Source: Dermatemys mawii (lineage: Eukaryota > Chordata > Testudines > Dermatemydidae). From it: a DNA stretch of 64,000 bases. Both the position numbers and the translations under genes were made by a program. Location: positions 14,215,585 through 14,279,584 of the forward strand of contig ML677386.1 of the NCBI GenBank assembly GCA_007922305.1. The letters run 5' to 3'. The notes beneath the pieces were generated by a model, which worked only from the letters and a program-made list of their open reading frames with translations, searched no databases and was not told the origin of the DNA. This document shows, piece by piece, positions 22,001-37,000 of this stretch (the first letter of the stretch is position 1; every line of letters starts with the position of its first letter).

Positions 22001-25000
22001 TTCCTGAACAGCTCTGACTGTTGGTAATAAATTAGTACATTTTAGTTCTCAAAATTGGCTTCTGGGACAATTTACTCCATAAGTCTAACTTAAAAACCTC
22101 ACATAGTTCTGCATTGGATTCATAATGTCCAAGACTGAGGTTCCGTTAAGTTCTTTTCATTGTTACATAAGAAATCTTACATGTTTGTGCACAAAGATCC
22201 CTTAAGAATGATAACATGAAAAATCAATGACCATTTTCACATCTATTGTCTAACATGGTCCTAAAATGACTAGTTGTAAAACCAAATCTAAAAACACAGA
22301 AAGTCCATCACCTACTGATGGAAGTAAGCATGAAGGACAGTTTAAGCAAGTCGAATTTCCTTCTGTATGCCACAATTTGACATGTCAATGCTAAGTGACA
22401 TTTTGTTGAGCCATTGTGAAAATATGCTGTGTTTAATGGTCCTGACAATTTCACATCACATGCATGATGCACTCTGTTTGCTCATTGGGCTGGAGATGAT
22501 AACATCAAGGGACACTAGTAAATATGCACATAAGGTAAGCAAGAGCGGATGTTTCAGTGCATTATCACTGAGCCTTATAAAACTTTTCTGCTCAAGGCAC
22601 TGGTTCACATCTCACCCAAGAAGTAATGAGTGAAGGTTACTATCATCTGATGGCTGCTCGGTACACTACAGGAACTGAATTTGGTGGTCTGTTTTGTGAT
22701 GGATATATATCCACATAACAAATCAAAAACCAGCCTGCAACTTGTACACTACTTGGCTGTCTCTGCAGTGAGGTGATATAACTCACTGGATGTGGAGATA
22801 AAGCTAGTTTATCACCATTAAGGCAATCCCTTCAATTTTGACTTCAGGAACACTGAGCACAGCAGGGTGCGGGAGGCTGGCACTGCCCATAGCTGGAAAA
22901 CATCAGTAAATAGGCTGTCAGTCCAGTAACTGTCAGGAATGCTAAACTTCCGTGAAAAGTTAAAAAAACAGAAGTCGTCCTTCAAGGACTTCTCTCCTAT
23001 ATTGTCTCTTAGGTTTATCCGTGCTCCTTTACATAGCAACAAAAGTATACAGATATTTCTTTTTGTTTCTACACTTAAACTTATTACCAGAGCTGACTGA
23101 AATTTGATGAGTTAAGTTTCATATGATCTTTTTCATAAAATGTTTGATATTCAGTGAAAACATCCCCAAAGGAATTTTGATTAGAAATTTCATAGAAAAG
23201 TTGTTGCAATTTGATGGGATTTTTACATATTTTTTAATTCCCACAAAGATGTATCAGAGGTGTTTCAGTCAGCTCTATTTATGATATTTGAAAGGAGACA
23301 GGATATGGTTTAAATACACTGCTGAAGTCCTACAGAAAGAGTGAATACATATACATTATTCCAGGGAACTTCTAGGCTGGCTTTGAAGCTGGGGGACTTC
23401 GACATTGCAATAAAACATGCAGCTGGTGAAGCACACTTATTGCTCACACACATCTGACATATTGCATTATGGGGATGTCAGTGTCAAGCTCAGCCAGCTA
23501 AGTTGAGGTAAAGGTGTTAACTTGCATCCACACTATGGAAAGGTCATGGTTATATGTTAAGGTAAATTAACACCCATTAGCTACCTTCAACCTAACCTCA
23601 GCCTCTTTTTCTGATCTAGAAAAGCCCCTTCCTCTCTTGCATGGATTCTTCTCTTTACTGGCAGCCAACTATCTCTTCATTCGTCTCTGCTTGAGTTACA
23701 GTAAGTTTGTAGGTTTGCTGTTACTCACTGTGCCAGTGAGCTATGTGGTACTTTGCTCATAATTCCCCTCCACACAGACAGACATCCCTCAGGAGGCTGT
23801 AACCTTACAATCTACCTTGTCTAGCGTGCGTTACATTGTTGCATCTCCCCAGGAGCGGATTAGAGAACAAGTCCTGGCTCAGTAACAATTTCTCTCTTGC
23901 TCTGGGAGGCAGAGTAAATTAGTTACTTATAAAATCATAGGTTTAGAAGGGACCACAGAGACATCTAGTCTGACCCCCTGCCAAGATGCAGGATTTCTGT
24001 CTAAACCAACCTGTTCCATTGTTCTACTGCTTTTGGTGGGGCAGCTGCATGCTCCCTGTCCAGCTAGGGTATATCTACACTGCAGCAGGGAGGGAGCTTC
24101 TCAGCCTGGGTAGAGAGACACGCTAGTGGGGTGCGAACTAGTATGCTAAAAATAGCAGTGTGGATGCTGTGGCTCTAGCGGACACTCATACTAGCCACCT
24201 GAAATCAGAATCAAGAGGTAGGGTGGGCTTGAGACCCTGTGCTGTAATGTCCTCACTGCTCTTTTTAGCTCTCTAGCTCGAACCCTCTTAGCAGGAGTCT
24301 GTGTACTTGGGCTGGGATGCTTTCTCCCAGCTATGGGGCTGGCAAGTGGAGATGGGAGGAGCCAGGGTTCTTTGACTCCTTGACTCCTCTCCACCACCCT
24401 GCCTGCCCATGGGACTATAATAGTTGTATCAGGCAAATAGAACCTGCTTTTCCCACTGTAGCCAAGTCATAAGCTAAGCAGCTCCACAGGGGGGTATGGA
24501 AGCATGCATGGCTGACAGATCTGTGATCATCTTGCCTTCCAAATCAATGTACATGCCTAAATTGAACATCTACATGTCATTTCATTTTCGGTCTGCTGCA
24601 ATGCATTACTGCAGAGTTATTTGGAAGTTCTGAGTATACAAAAGCAAAATAAAGAAAGTAATTTTGCCTTTTTGCTATTCATTTCTATACACTAGTAAAA
24701 TGTATTGTGATTAGTTAGAAATGCCACATTTATACAGAAATATTTTCACCATTCTATGATTGTGTCTATATAGTCTATAATACCTTTATGGCATTATTCA
24801 TTGATATTGCTCTATAGTAGAGAATACCAGGAGGGTTATAATTTTGCAGCTACAAAGTTTATGTGGCAATATAAACATGCTGATATCTATAGCTCATCAA
24901 TATTTGATGGCATTTGGTGCATTTAGGAGTGTCCAAGAAATACAAAATGGAATTTAGCTTTTCTGTCCTTTATTTTATTTTAACTGTGTCACAGGGCCAT

Positions 25001-28000
25001 AAAAACAAATCATTCTAGTACAGAAATAACTATATTGTGTAATGAAAGGAAAAATCTCAGCAGAACTTTCTGATTTAGCAAATGCTTTTGCAGGCAAGTG
25101 TAACCAAGAGAGAGTCTCTGTCCCCCTCTATGGTCCTTTGAGCTGTTAGAGGGCTGTGCTTTTAGCTCCAGAGTTCTGGGGTACAGTTCCCACAGACAAT
25201 TCAGCCAGGGTATTGTTATAAAAATATATCAATTTGTAAACTGATAGGGTGCTAGTTTGCAAAATCCAGAAATCCACTTTTCACTCTACCGGTCTTCAAT
25301 TGCACCTTGCTACTGAAGTAGTTACATTGAGGTCAATGCTTTGAAGTCACTGAGCCTGCTTGAAGACTAGGGTACTACTCACTTTGAGTAAAGATGGGAC
25401 TAGTTACAAAAGGTGCCAATCCCTAACATTTAGACACCCTGGGTCTTCACAGCACTTAAGTTCCCCTTGTGAATCAATCTAGCCCTCAGTCTTTATCTCA
25501 AGCAAAACTACCACAAAAGTCACTGAGAGTGACATCAGAATTTGTCCTTGGCAGAGTCTTTATGACCAAAAAAAAAAAAATTGTCTAGCCAGCAAAGCTG
25601 AGACTTGACTTAGGAAGTCCTTCTGGTTTCCATTCCAGTCACAGTCACTGATGTTCTGGGTGATGAGACTATGCTTAGACCTTTTTATGGCCAAATTTTC
25701 AAACAGATGCCTTTGCTGGGCATGCAAACTATCCATGTGCACACACAAACAGGACATTGTACATATGAATGTGTGAGCAACTGAATGCACAAGGACTCCC
25801 ATTGGCAAGCAACAAGTCCAGGTATGTCTTACTGTTACTGTTCAGTGTGTGTGCATGTGTACTATACAGTGGCAACTGAAGTGCCTGTGTTTGAATATTT
25901 GGCCCTTTTTATGTCAGTTGACACAGTAGATACGAGCAGGACCTCCCTTAAAAGTGATGTTGAGTTGAGTTTTTCTGAGTAAAAAAGAGATATCACAGAC
26001 AATAGAATCATATTGCAAATATATAGCTCTCGTTTTAGGGCCAATTCTGGGAGTTGCCAAGAGTTTGCTGTTTACAATGGGAGTTGAGGTTTTCGGCACC
26101 ACACAGGAGATTTTCAGCGCCTTGCGGAAATGGGCCTATCTGGAACCTTCTTACATCCTGGTAGTGGTGGGAGAAATAAGAAGAGTACTAATACCTTATT
26201 CCCACTCCCCAGTAACAAGCCAGGACAAAAAACCTATCAAGGCAAAATGCTAAACACACAGTTGGAAAGACTTTGTCAACCTCTTAAATTCTAGCCAACT
26301 ACTCTGTTAGTCCACCCCTTCTTTCTTCACTTGCTCCCCTTTAGTGCTATATTCCAGGTATTCATATTCATCCAAAAATTTTTCCTCTGCCCAGCCTCTC
26401 TTCCCCTTACACTCTTTCTTTTATGCTCCACTTTTTTTTTATTGTTCTTACCCAAATCACTCAGTGGCATCTACCTTGTTCTGGGGCATGGGGTGACAAA
26501 GTTTGAAAGACAAGAGTTATTACAGAGGGTGGAGGGTAGGAGGAAAAGTGAGAAGAGGAGATAGAATGAGAATGAATGCACTGCAGAAAAGTTAAAATTT
26601 ACTTTGGGTAACATTCTTGAACAATTTACTGTGCATTAAATTTAACACTCTAATTCATATTTTATCTGGGTTTTATCTGTATATTGCATATTGCATATTA
26701 TATTATATATATATTAATATATATTATTATATATTAGCAGTGACAGCTAAATTTTCTTCTCAACAGCACTAGACAGATTGAAATAATTTCATCTGCACTG
26801 GGCCACCTTTGGTTCAAAACTCCCATGGTTATCCCAGTTATTATACGTTGCCACTTGTTGTTTAGGAAAAGTCTAGCTCTCAAAAGTCACAGTATGTTGT
26901 AATTGTTCCCCTGTTTTCTTTACTAGTGCAGCCTTGATTATATAAAGACATGAACTCCAATTAAACATCTCAGTGAAAGAAAGTATGAGTGTTATGTTAT
27001 AAAGCTGTTTTATAGAACAATCTCTTTAGACAATACATAAATCACAGTGAAACATGCTGTGGCAACACCACCATGCAAAAAATAGGGGTTTTTGTTTCAA
27101 ACATTTTGTTTGTTTCATAGCTATTTATTTATTTTGAATGCGTTTTACCTAACAACTTTTTCCTGGACTTTTAGTGACTTTGTCCCATTGAATCCAAATT
27201 AATTTCTGAATTTACAAAATAAGAACTTTGTTCTTTCACTTCACTTGTTTCTTTTGTGTTTAACATAAAATACATTCATTTTAAGGCACTGAGAACTCAT
27301 TATACAAGAGGCTGTTTATGAGAACTGCCCCTCCTCCCTTAGAAACTAAAAACAAAAACCATGATCTTTGCTGAAGCTCTTAATACTTTTCATTTCAACA
27401 CACACAGCTCCATTAACCGATTGTCACAGCAAAAGCCACAACAAACACACACAGCAGCATGAACTGCACAATTCAACAGACAATGCAGACAAACTTGAGT
27501 ATAATCCAAGATCTTTCTACCTCTTTTCATAACAGGTTAGTGCTCGCCCTCAGTGTTGGTGTACAGTTTTTATGGCATGGAAAAATAGGGATGTTTCTGC
27601 CCTACAAAAATAAATGTGTTGAATGCTTTAGTTTGAACTTGCACAATGTTAAAAAAGACCCAAAGACTGGCACAAATAAAAATAATCCAGTAAGTGAGGA
27701 CATCAGTGGAACTCATGACTGGTGGTGGGAAAATCTGAATAGAAAATCTGCCAACCTCCATTTTTACCTTGCTGCAACATCTTTCAAAAATAAATTCTTA
27801 CTTTTCAGTGAATAAGAAACAGACCAGAATTGACGCATGTAGCCAGGAATTTTGGCTGCTTGTAAAGTGTCACTGAAATGATATTCAAACAAACCCCTAG
27901 TGCATCATAAGCATCAACTGCTCACAAGGCACGTTGTAACCTGAGAAGCATTATTAGGCTTGAGAGAAGTTAGGGACATTTGTTACAGGTTATTTCCCAC

Positions 28001-31000
28001 CCCCTTCTATCCCCCATTATAAAATAGGCCAGACCCCATCTAGGACAAAACAGCAATAGGAAAAGGAAAGCAATCCAATGTATTAAAAATGCATCAGACA
28101 TTGTATTTGGGGAGCCACAATGCACCCACACCTTGAATACTTTGTGCAATTCTGGACACCCCACCTCAAAAAAAGTCATATTAGAATTGGAATTAGAATT
28201 GGAAAGATACACAGAAGGGCAACAAAAATCAGTAGGGATATGGAACAGCTTCCATATGAAGAGAGATTAAAAAGAGTGGCACTGTTCTGCTTAGAAAAGA
28301 GATGACTGGGGGGTGTGTGTGTATGACAGAGGTCTATAAAATCATGACTGTTGCAAAGAAAGTGAATAGTGAAGTGTTATTTACCCCTTCATATAACACA
28401 AGAACCAGGTGTCACCCAAAGAAATTAATAGGCAGCAGGTTTAAAACAAACATAAGAAAGTACATCGTCACACAACGTGAAGTCAGCCTGTGGAACTCAT
28501 TGCCAGGGGATGTTGTGAAGGCCAAAATTATAACTGGGTTCAAAAAAGAATTAGAGGATAGATCCATCCCTGGCTACTAGCCAAGAATGCCAAGGACACA
28601 ACTTATTGCTCCAGGTGTCCCTAAACCTCTGATTTCCAGATGCTGGGACTGGACAACAGGAGATGGATCACTTGATAATTGCCCTGTTCTGTTTACTCCC
28701 TCTGAAGTGTCTGGCACTGGCCACTGTCGGAAGACTGGATGCTGGGCTAGATGGACCCTGTATGTCTGTTCTTATGATGCACTAGGAAAAGTAACAGCAT
28801 GAAGCAGGTTTACAGATCTGTTCCTTTAGTTTCATAAAAAAATGAAAAGTGAATTAGCTCCGTTTTCTAGGGTGTATTTCATATTCCTTAATGCAAACAG
28901 TATGGCTCCCACAGGCCCTTTCCTCAGTTTATGGCAACAATAACATCTTGGTTTTCTCTGAGGTTAGTCAGTGAAAGGAGGAAGAGCTGGGGGAGGACTG
29001 TAATGAAAGCCTCCTACAAAGCTGCCATTTCTATGTAAAGTTGTAAACTTGCATGAATGCAAAACTTTATCTGCTGTCATACAGAAGGAGAAGAGGTGAG
29101 GGACTAGGGTGGTGATGGGGAGAAGGGAGTTTCATCGATCAGGCTTTTTAGTTTGCCAAGGTAACAAACTTACCACATTGCGTGTGAATTTCTCAAAAGA
29201 TGTTCGACGATCCAGTGTGTTTTCCAACTTAAATTAAAAAAAGGGGGGAATAAAAAAAGGAAAAAGAAAAGAAAAGGGGAGAAAAAAGAAGAACAAGAAA
29301 CAAATAGAGCAGAAAAGAAGGAATGATGAAACGATGGACTGCAAAAAAAGCTCATGTACAAATCAAGAAGCAAAAGTAGGTATGAAGCTGCTAATGAATG
29401 CCTGTTATATAACAATGGACGGGCAAAGCAGTTATAATATTTGATTAAAAAAACTTCTCAGGTGGATCAAACTGGTTTGATTAAACAGAAAAACTGAAAT
29501 GAAAAATAAATAATGAAGAGCATTTCTTGTGTCAATGAACTGACATTTGCAAAACTTAAGGACTTTGCATACACAGTAGCAGCCCTTTGGAACTTTCAAC
29601 ATTTTTCCATATTGGATGTTCAGAAACTAACATTTGAAAAAATCCATACAGTACTTCCGTATCATTTGTAGGTTGTCATTTTATGCACAGTTTAGTATTA
29701 CCAAGATCATAACTAGTTTACTACCACTTCTACATAGGATAAAGGGCCTGATTTTGCAAACAGTGTTCCCAGCTGATTGCAATAGGATTTCAGAATTCGT
29801 AGTGGTTGCAGAATCAGACCCATTAACAACAAACAACAATTTCATTATAGACATTTGCATCAGAAAGTGTTTTGGAATTTCCTTGCATTCAGCATGTTGA
29901 TCCCCTATTATGTAAGATGCTCCACACAGTGAGGAGATTGTCTGTGCACAGCTCATTGCATAATCTGGACCTTAAAAAGCAAGGACTTTGTACCATGGTA
30001 AGATCTGTTTGTTTGCACGAGTGTGACATGAGCTCACATTCATATTAAATTCCTAACCTGATAAAAACTAGACATATAATAACAGGGAGAGAAAGAGAAA
30101 GACTAAGAGATTTAAAAAAGTTATTTATGTGGATGAGATCCATTTTACACAAATTAGTAGGGTTCGTAAATAAAAATAAAGAAAAGGAGAATTATAATAT
30201 TTGCAAATTTGAAAGACTATTCTGCAGGTATTTTATTTTATTTAACCCACTTGTAAACTACTTTTCAGTTTAAGTTGCTTGGTAAAGAGTGCTACAATGT
30301 GAGATGTAAAAATAAAAATAGGCTTTGCTAATTTAACTTATTAAAACATACATTTGTGCAGGATATATTTATCAAACTACTGTATGTATGTGACCCTCTA
30401 AATAAGCTAACATAGTCACCTACCAGATATCCAGCTGCACTGGCACAAGGGAGAGAAATCCATGTATTGTAGCAAACATCACCACTGAGCATGGTGGCAA
30501 CAAAAAGACAAGATGGACCAATACCTTTTTCTTGGCCTGTAGCAGCTCCTGATAGGCACTGGATCGTATAAAACGAGGATAGGAATCACTTTTCATCAGT
30601 TTGTAAATGTGCTCCTAAAAAGAAAAGACATAAAACATAAAAAAATAACATTTTGAATTGATGTTCTAAAAACAAGATGCAGTGGACTAAGATCAAAGAG
30701 ACAGTAACAGAAGATTTAATGCCATTATCGAGAGATACTAGATATTATTATTAGTATATTTTTAAGAAAGGAGCATTGGCTGCAGTTCTAGTGTTCAGGC
30801 TGAACTGACTTTTGTACTTAAAGTGGAACCCACCACTTTGTCATGTGTGAAGAATACAGTGAACTTTCCCTCTAAATTATAGCACTCGTTCTCTATTTGA
30901 ATGAATTTTCTGAGAATTTACAAGTACATCAGCTAAACAGACTCTTCAAAAAATGTAACATCTGTATAAAATCATTTTTGTCCCAAATTATTTTACTAAC

Positions 31001-34000
31001 AGAATAATCCAATCTTCCATTGTAGATAAATTTACTGAAATTGAGTCCATTGACTACACTTGAAGACATTGTATTTAGGATTAATTAGCCTTTTGATAAC
31101 TCTACCCTGTAGTCGTAACATGAGGAGTGAGGAATGAAATATGTGTTTAAATTTAATTTAATCTGGGACCACTGCAAAAACTATTATGCACTGATTGTAA
31201 CTGTTTCACCTCAATACAAGGCAGTGTTAAAGTTGTTTGGGTCCCTTAGCTGACCATTTCCATACCATAGCATGCTTGGATTTCTTTTAAATTGAACCGT
31301 AGCTATTTCCTGGATCTGGTTTTCAGATAAATACAGTATCTCTGTAATATGTTGATCCATTAATTACTGATATGTATTCAGCCATGAATCCAGTTTAATG
31401 TAGTCATCTGGGAATATTTATATATAGTAATGCCCTGAGATCCCAGTCAAGATCATGCCCCATGAACTAGGTCACAAGAGTGGCTATAAGCAAGCTAGGC
31501 AGCTTCAAAGGGCTGCAGATTTCTGGGCAGCTGCTCAGGGTAGTAGATTTGGCCTGGCCACCCCTCTGTAATGACAGAGGGGAGGATGGGTCAAATGTGA
31601 GCGGTGCAGGGGGCAGCATACTAAAGTGCGCTTAGGGCAACAGATTGTGCTGAGCGACCTCTGCTACAGAGGGAGAGAGGATGCTCAAAAATCAAATTCA
31701 AAGAATGCCCTAAAAGCTGAAGGGCTAAAATGTAAAGTAGTCTAAGTCCATGAGTCTATATTTGTTTTTATACAGCTGGAGTGGGAGGGTTTAAAACCCC
31801 TCAATAGGAATAGAAATATATATTTGTAAATGTTCAATGAAACCAGTTTATGAAATAATTTAAACTCTCTCTTGCATTATACGGAATTCCTGGCACAACG
31901 CTGTTCTATTGAATGAACTTGAAAATAACTCCCCTAACTCTTTATACAGCGCAAGCTGAGTGAATGGAGAAAGTAAACAAAAAGGAGACAAAATGTAGGG
32001 TAGAAGTCGATCAAATTTTCAAAGTTTGTTCAGGTTTGATAATCTAATGCATTTATAAACTCTAAAAAGTGAGCATGTAAAAAATAGCACCTTCTGATCC
32101 AACATGCTACCTTCATATAGAGTCAGAGTCAGATCTGGCCCCTTTAGTAAGTCTTTACATCATTTGATTTTTGTTAGCACAGCTAATGCAGCTAAAAGAG
32201 AACAAAGAGGATTCTGTTTCTTCATCCACAGCATCAACAGAATTGGTTAACAACATTCAGCCAATTAAATCTGTGCAAACACCATTGCAAACAGCAGCCT
32301 TGCAGAAGTGTCACAGAGAATAACTTAACCTGCAGAATTTGTTACTGGCAGTAATGCACAGGAAGTAAAGAACCCAGGTTGCGTCTCAGATTCCATGTTA
32401 AGCTGGCAAAGCTGGAGTTAGAAAAAAACATTTTTTTTTACTTGTAAATGTTTTTTTTCACATTTTAGATCTGGACTCTTCAAGAGACAAATGTGGAACC
32501 CCAGGATGCCATTTTTATAGTGAGTTGCCTTACAGAGTAGAGCTGCATTTTAAACAAAAATAAAGTTACTTGTTTGATGCCCTGGACGCTCTTCAATTCA
32601 AAACCTGGCAGACCATCACGAGCAACAGATTTCAAAAGAAGGGGCCCTCTACTGAAAAAAGTCTTGCCATTTTAGCACAGTGGGTAAAGATCATAATGTT
32701 CAAGGCAAAACAGGTGAGTCCTATCCTGCCTGAGAAGTGTTCACTTCCAGACTTAAATTATGCTGAACTGGATCAAAGGAAGGAGCACCAATGGAAAAAA
32801 GCCCGTTTGCCTAGAGACGGCATACTGAAGACCATACACAAATGGAAAAACTCCAGAAAGAAAATAAAGGAGTGCTGAACATTCATACCCATTTTCCAAA
32901 ACTAGGAATATGGCAAGGAAGCTTGCTTTTCTTTAGGGATTGCAGTTTAAAAATAACTTTCCAGTGGTTCGGTATTTCTGAAGTCTTTAACTATGTAATT
33001 TATGTCTGTTTTCTGTGTACTGTACCATTAAATCTCTAAGGGCTCGGTGGAGGCAGACAACCATTGTGTGTTCAGTTTAATGCAGACTATCACAGAGGAG
33101 ACATATATTGTATGCTGTCATGGAAATTTTGCTGTTTTGTGCTGTGCTATTTTCAGTTTAAAACAAAGGCCACCCGGGTTGGAGTTATCTGTTTGCTATG
33201 TGTATGGTACCGTATTTCTTTATTAAATCAATCCACAATATGTAAAATGGAGAAAAAAAGCTTACTCAAATTGTCCTTCATTTCTAGAATATCACTCCTT
33301 GAAGAACAGTTCCATGCTGTTCCGTGGATATTACTTTTACAATGAGGTTTATAAGGTACACTTGTGCATAGGTCAGGTCAGGATTCAGAAATAACCTCAG
33401 GACAAAGATTTATATTTATTTCTCCTATGGGATAAACAGTCTTTCCTTGGTATTAACTTTTGCCTCCTATCATCGCTAATGAGAGTTATGAACATGCATC
33501 CAGAGAACAGATTCCTTGTTCCTGAAGAAAAGTCCTTCAAGAGCAGATTCTGAGAGACAGAAATTCACTTGATTGTCTGTAGCATTTTTTAATGCAACTG
33601 ACCAAAAGGATTAAGAAAACTGGAACCTGAAGAGAATAAGCTTCACTGTACCTCTATTGCATTATACCCCCTGCTAGCAGGGCAATTTCACACATCTGCA
33701 GAGGGCAAGCTTGAAGCCTTTGCACCACTACAGTAATCAAAATTGCAGCTCTTATGACACTTAGGCAATGCATAGGCCTTAATCAAAGGAATGTGTTTCC
33801 CTCATATTGCATTGATACTGATATTTTTAGAAAAGCGAACACTGTATTAACTTTACCAAATAGATCTCTTTGTAAGAGTGTGCATTCAAGTGGCCGGTGC
33901 TATACCTTAGAAGTGCTTGGATGAAGATCATATACTGACCTGAGCATCTTCAAATGTATATCGTCCTGGGTCCTTCACATTCTGTGTGGTTTTGTCATAA

Positions 34001-37000
34001 CTTTTTGAATCAAGATTGATGGCACTGGGAGCTCCTGGAGCAAGAAACTCCTGCCAGATTTCCTGGACTCGAGCAGGTACTTCACGATTCGGTCTCTTCT
34101 TCAGATCTTCAACTGCTAACCAGAACCTATGGCAAAATACGGCAACTTGAATTCTAAGGTTAATTTCTTTCCTGCATTCCAGTTTAACTAGCCACTCATG
34201 GCCTCTTTCTCATTAGCATAGTTTGTAATGACATAAAAACTGCTTTACAGAATCACAGAAACAGTAAACAAATAGCAAAGTGGTAGCCATGAATTTTGTG
34301 TTAGGATTATATAATTTCTGTATAGGAATTGCCATACTGGCTTAGACCAGTGGTCTATGTAGTCCAGAATCCTATATTAAATGGTGGCCAGTATTAGCTG
34401 CTTCCTCGGAAGTTGCAAGAAATCCTACAGGGTAATCTGCTCACAGGGAAATTTCGGCCTAACCCCCATCAGACAGAGGTTGCATTGAAGCATGAAGATT
34501 TATAGAATCACAGAAATGCAGAGCTAGAAGGGACCTCAGGAGATATTCTAGTCCAGCCCACTCTGCTGAGGCAGGCCCAAGTATACCTAGACCATCCTGA
34601 GAGGTGTTTGGCCAAACAAAAATGGGGATTCCAGAAACTGCCTTGGAAGCCTATTCCAGAGCTTAACTATCCTTATGGTTAGAAAGTTTTTTTCCAGATA
34701 GCTAAACTTAATTGCCCTTGCTACAGACTAAGCATTGTTGTCCTACCTTCAGTGGACATGGAGAACAACTGATCACCATCCTCTTTATAGCAGCCCTTAA
34801 TATATTTGAAGACTGTTATCAGGTCCCCACTCAGTCTTTTCTCAAGACTAATTATGCCCAGTTTTTAAACCTTTTCTGATAGGTCAGGTTTCTAAAGCTT
34901 TTATCATGTTTGTTGCTTTCCTTTGGACTCATTCCAGTTTTCCCATATGTATCATAAAGTGCGGCACCTAGAATTGGACACAGTACTCCAGCTGAGGCTG
35001 CCGATTAGAACGGGATAGTTCTCTCTCATGTCTTACATAGGAGACTTCTGTTAATACACCCCAATATACTAGCCTTTTTCACAGCTGCCTTATGTTATTG
35101 ACTCATATTCAACTTGTAATCCACTATAACCCCAAGATCCTTTTCAGCAGTACTACTATCTAGCCAGTTATTCCCCATTTTGTAGTTGGGCATCTGAGTT
35201 TTCTTTCCTAATGGTAATACTTTGCACTTGTCTTAACTGAATTTCATCTTGTTGATTTCAAACCAATTCTCCAATTTGTCAAGGTTCTTTTGAAATCTAA
35301 TCCTGTCCTCCATATTGCTTGCAGCCCCTCCCAGCCTGGTGTCATCTGCAAATTTTATAAGCATACTCTCCACTCCATTTTCCAAGTCATTAATTAAAAT
35401 ATGGAATGGTACTGGACCCAGGACACACCATTGTGGGACCCCACCAGATAGTCTTCCCAGTCTGACAGCAAACCATTGAAGACTAGTCTTTGCTATGGTC
35501 TTTCAACCAGTTTTGCACCCAACCTCTAGTAATTTCATCTAGACCACATTTCCCTAGTTTGCTTGCAAGAATGTAATGTGGAACTGTGTCAAAAGCCTTA
35601 CTCAAATCAAGCTACATCACATCTACTGCTTCCTCCCTATTCATTAGGCCAGACCTCTTGTTATCCATATACAGATCTCATCTTCTTTTGAATCCTGCTA
35701 ATCTCTTAGCCTCAGAGGTATTTTGTGCCTGTGAACTGTGCATGCTAATTGCATGCTATCTAAAAATATATTTCCTTTCATTAGCTTTAAATTTCCCCCG
35801 TCTGTCCCTTGACCTGGTATTTTGAGCAATTGTAAATAGTAGTGCCCAATCTAGCTAATCTTGCTAAACAGAGCACACACATTTCAGGAGGTCATGTAAG
35901 GTTATGTGTGGGACCATGGTATGTTTTAGTGATAAAAGATCACTAAAAAGGCCTTGACCAAAATGTGATCAGAACTGTGTTACCTGGAATCACATTTATA
36001 AAGTTGTTGCTATTAGGATACTAGCATGGTTATCTTGATCACTGTACTATAATCACTCTTTGGTTGTCCACAGACTGTACAACACAGTTATCAAAAAAGA
36101 TCCCTGCTCTGGGAACTCTGCTAGAAACAGCTAGACATAAACATGGTGAAGTTAACTTGCATAGTTTTATTCTCAGAGAAGACGAGACCTAAGGACACTA
36201 CAATGTGGTTTCTGCCATGTTGGGGGAGCCAGGTACAACATAGTCTTCTGATATGATGTCAGCATGGTTGGTCTAATAACATAGAGAAGCTGGGACTCAA
36301 TTGATACTGACCATGCTCTGGCTCGGACTCCACATGATAAGAGCATGATCTGGGATATGGTTAAAACATGGTATTGTCCTGACTACACTGCAAGACCAAG
36401 GCATGTTTTCATTGTGTTGAGGGACTACTGTGTTTTACCCAGGTCTCCCAAGAAGTCAGAAATGACATTGCATACTTACAGGCTGCTGCACAAACACAAC
36501 CTTACAAAGCAATTCTTCACTTCAGACAGTTTACCTCCTTGGAAGCAATTAGTCTCTTATAGTCCCCTTATTCAACTGGCCTAACAGCCACATGAGCCCA
36601 GCACTTCTTTGTAGCAGAGGAGGTGAGATAAAGATAGGTCCCTTCCCCAGTCACGTGTTCTGTCTCCTCTCTCCTTTTTGTTTAGTGGGAAGCCTAAAAG
36701 AGCACTTGATAACCTCATTCAGTGGTTTAACTTGTTATGGCTTCCCATCAGCTTGACTTTCAGCTGCCTAATATCAGCCTCTATCTTTTGAGATATCTAT
36801 TTTAGGTACCTATATGACCACCATTAGTATAATATCTGAGTGCCTCACAATCTTTTACTGTATTTATCTTCACAACACCCCTATAATGTAAGGAAGTGCT
36901 ACTATCCCCATTTTACAGATGGGGAATGGAGGAAGACTAAGGCCTAGATCCTCAAAAGATGTTTAGGCACCTAAGTTGCTTTGACGATCTGGTGCTCAGT

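Larger units (their letters stand above)
16053..29173 (-). other. RGS7: RGS7 intron between cassette exon and last exon
   Basis: This 13.1-kb intron contains a CR1 3' fragment (18555-18730), AT-rich MITEs (21573-22016, 23088-23277), a CR1 end (23925-24015), a MITE-like repeat (24063-24300), an AT microsatellite (26696-26742) and a CR1 copy (28040-28790). No additional coding exon was recognised. I looked by eye for the alternative RGS7 C-terminus known in mammals and did not see it. Confidence 0.8.

Noticed and set aside
31490..31760. GC-richer block resembling a turtle repeat
   Set aside because: It has a faint resemblance to an interspersed repeat ('ggcctggccacccctct'), but no boundaries or duplications could be defined, so it is not listed as a feature.
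32570..32878. 102-residue open frame in an RGS7 intron
   Set aside because: No family resemblance, no start context or splice sites supporting it, and AT-rich surroundings. Length is compatible with chance.
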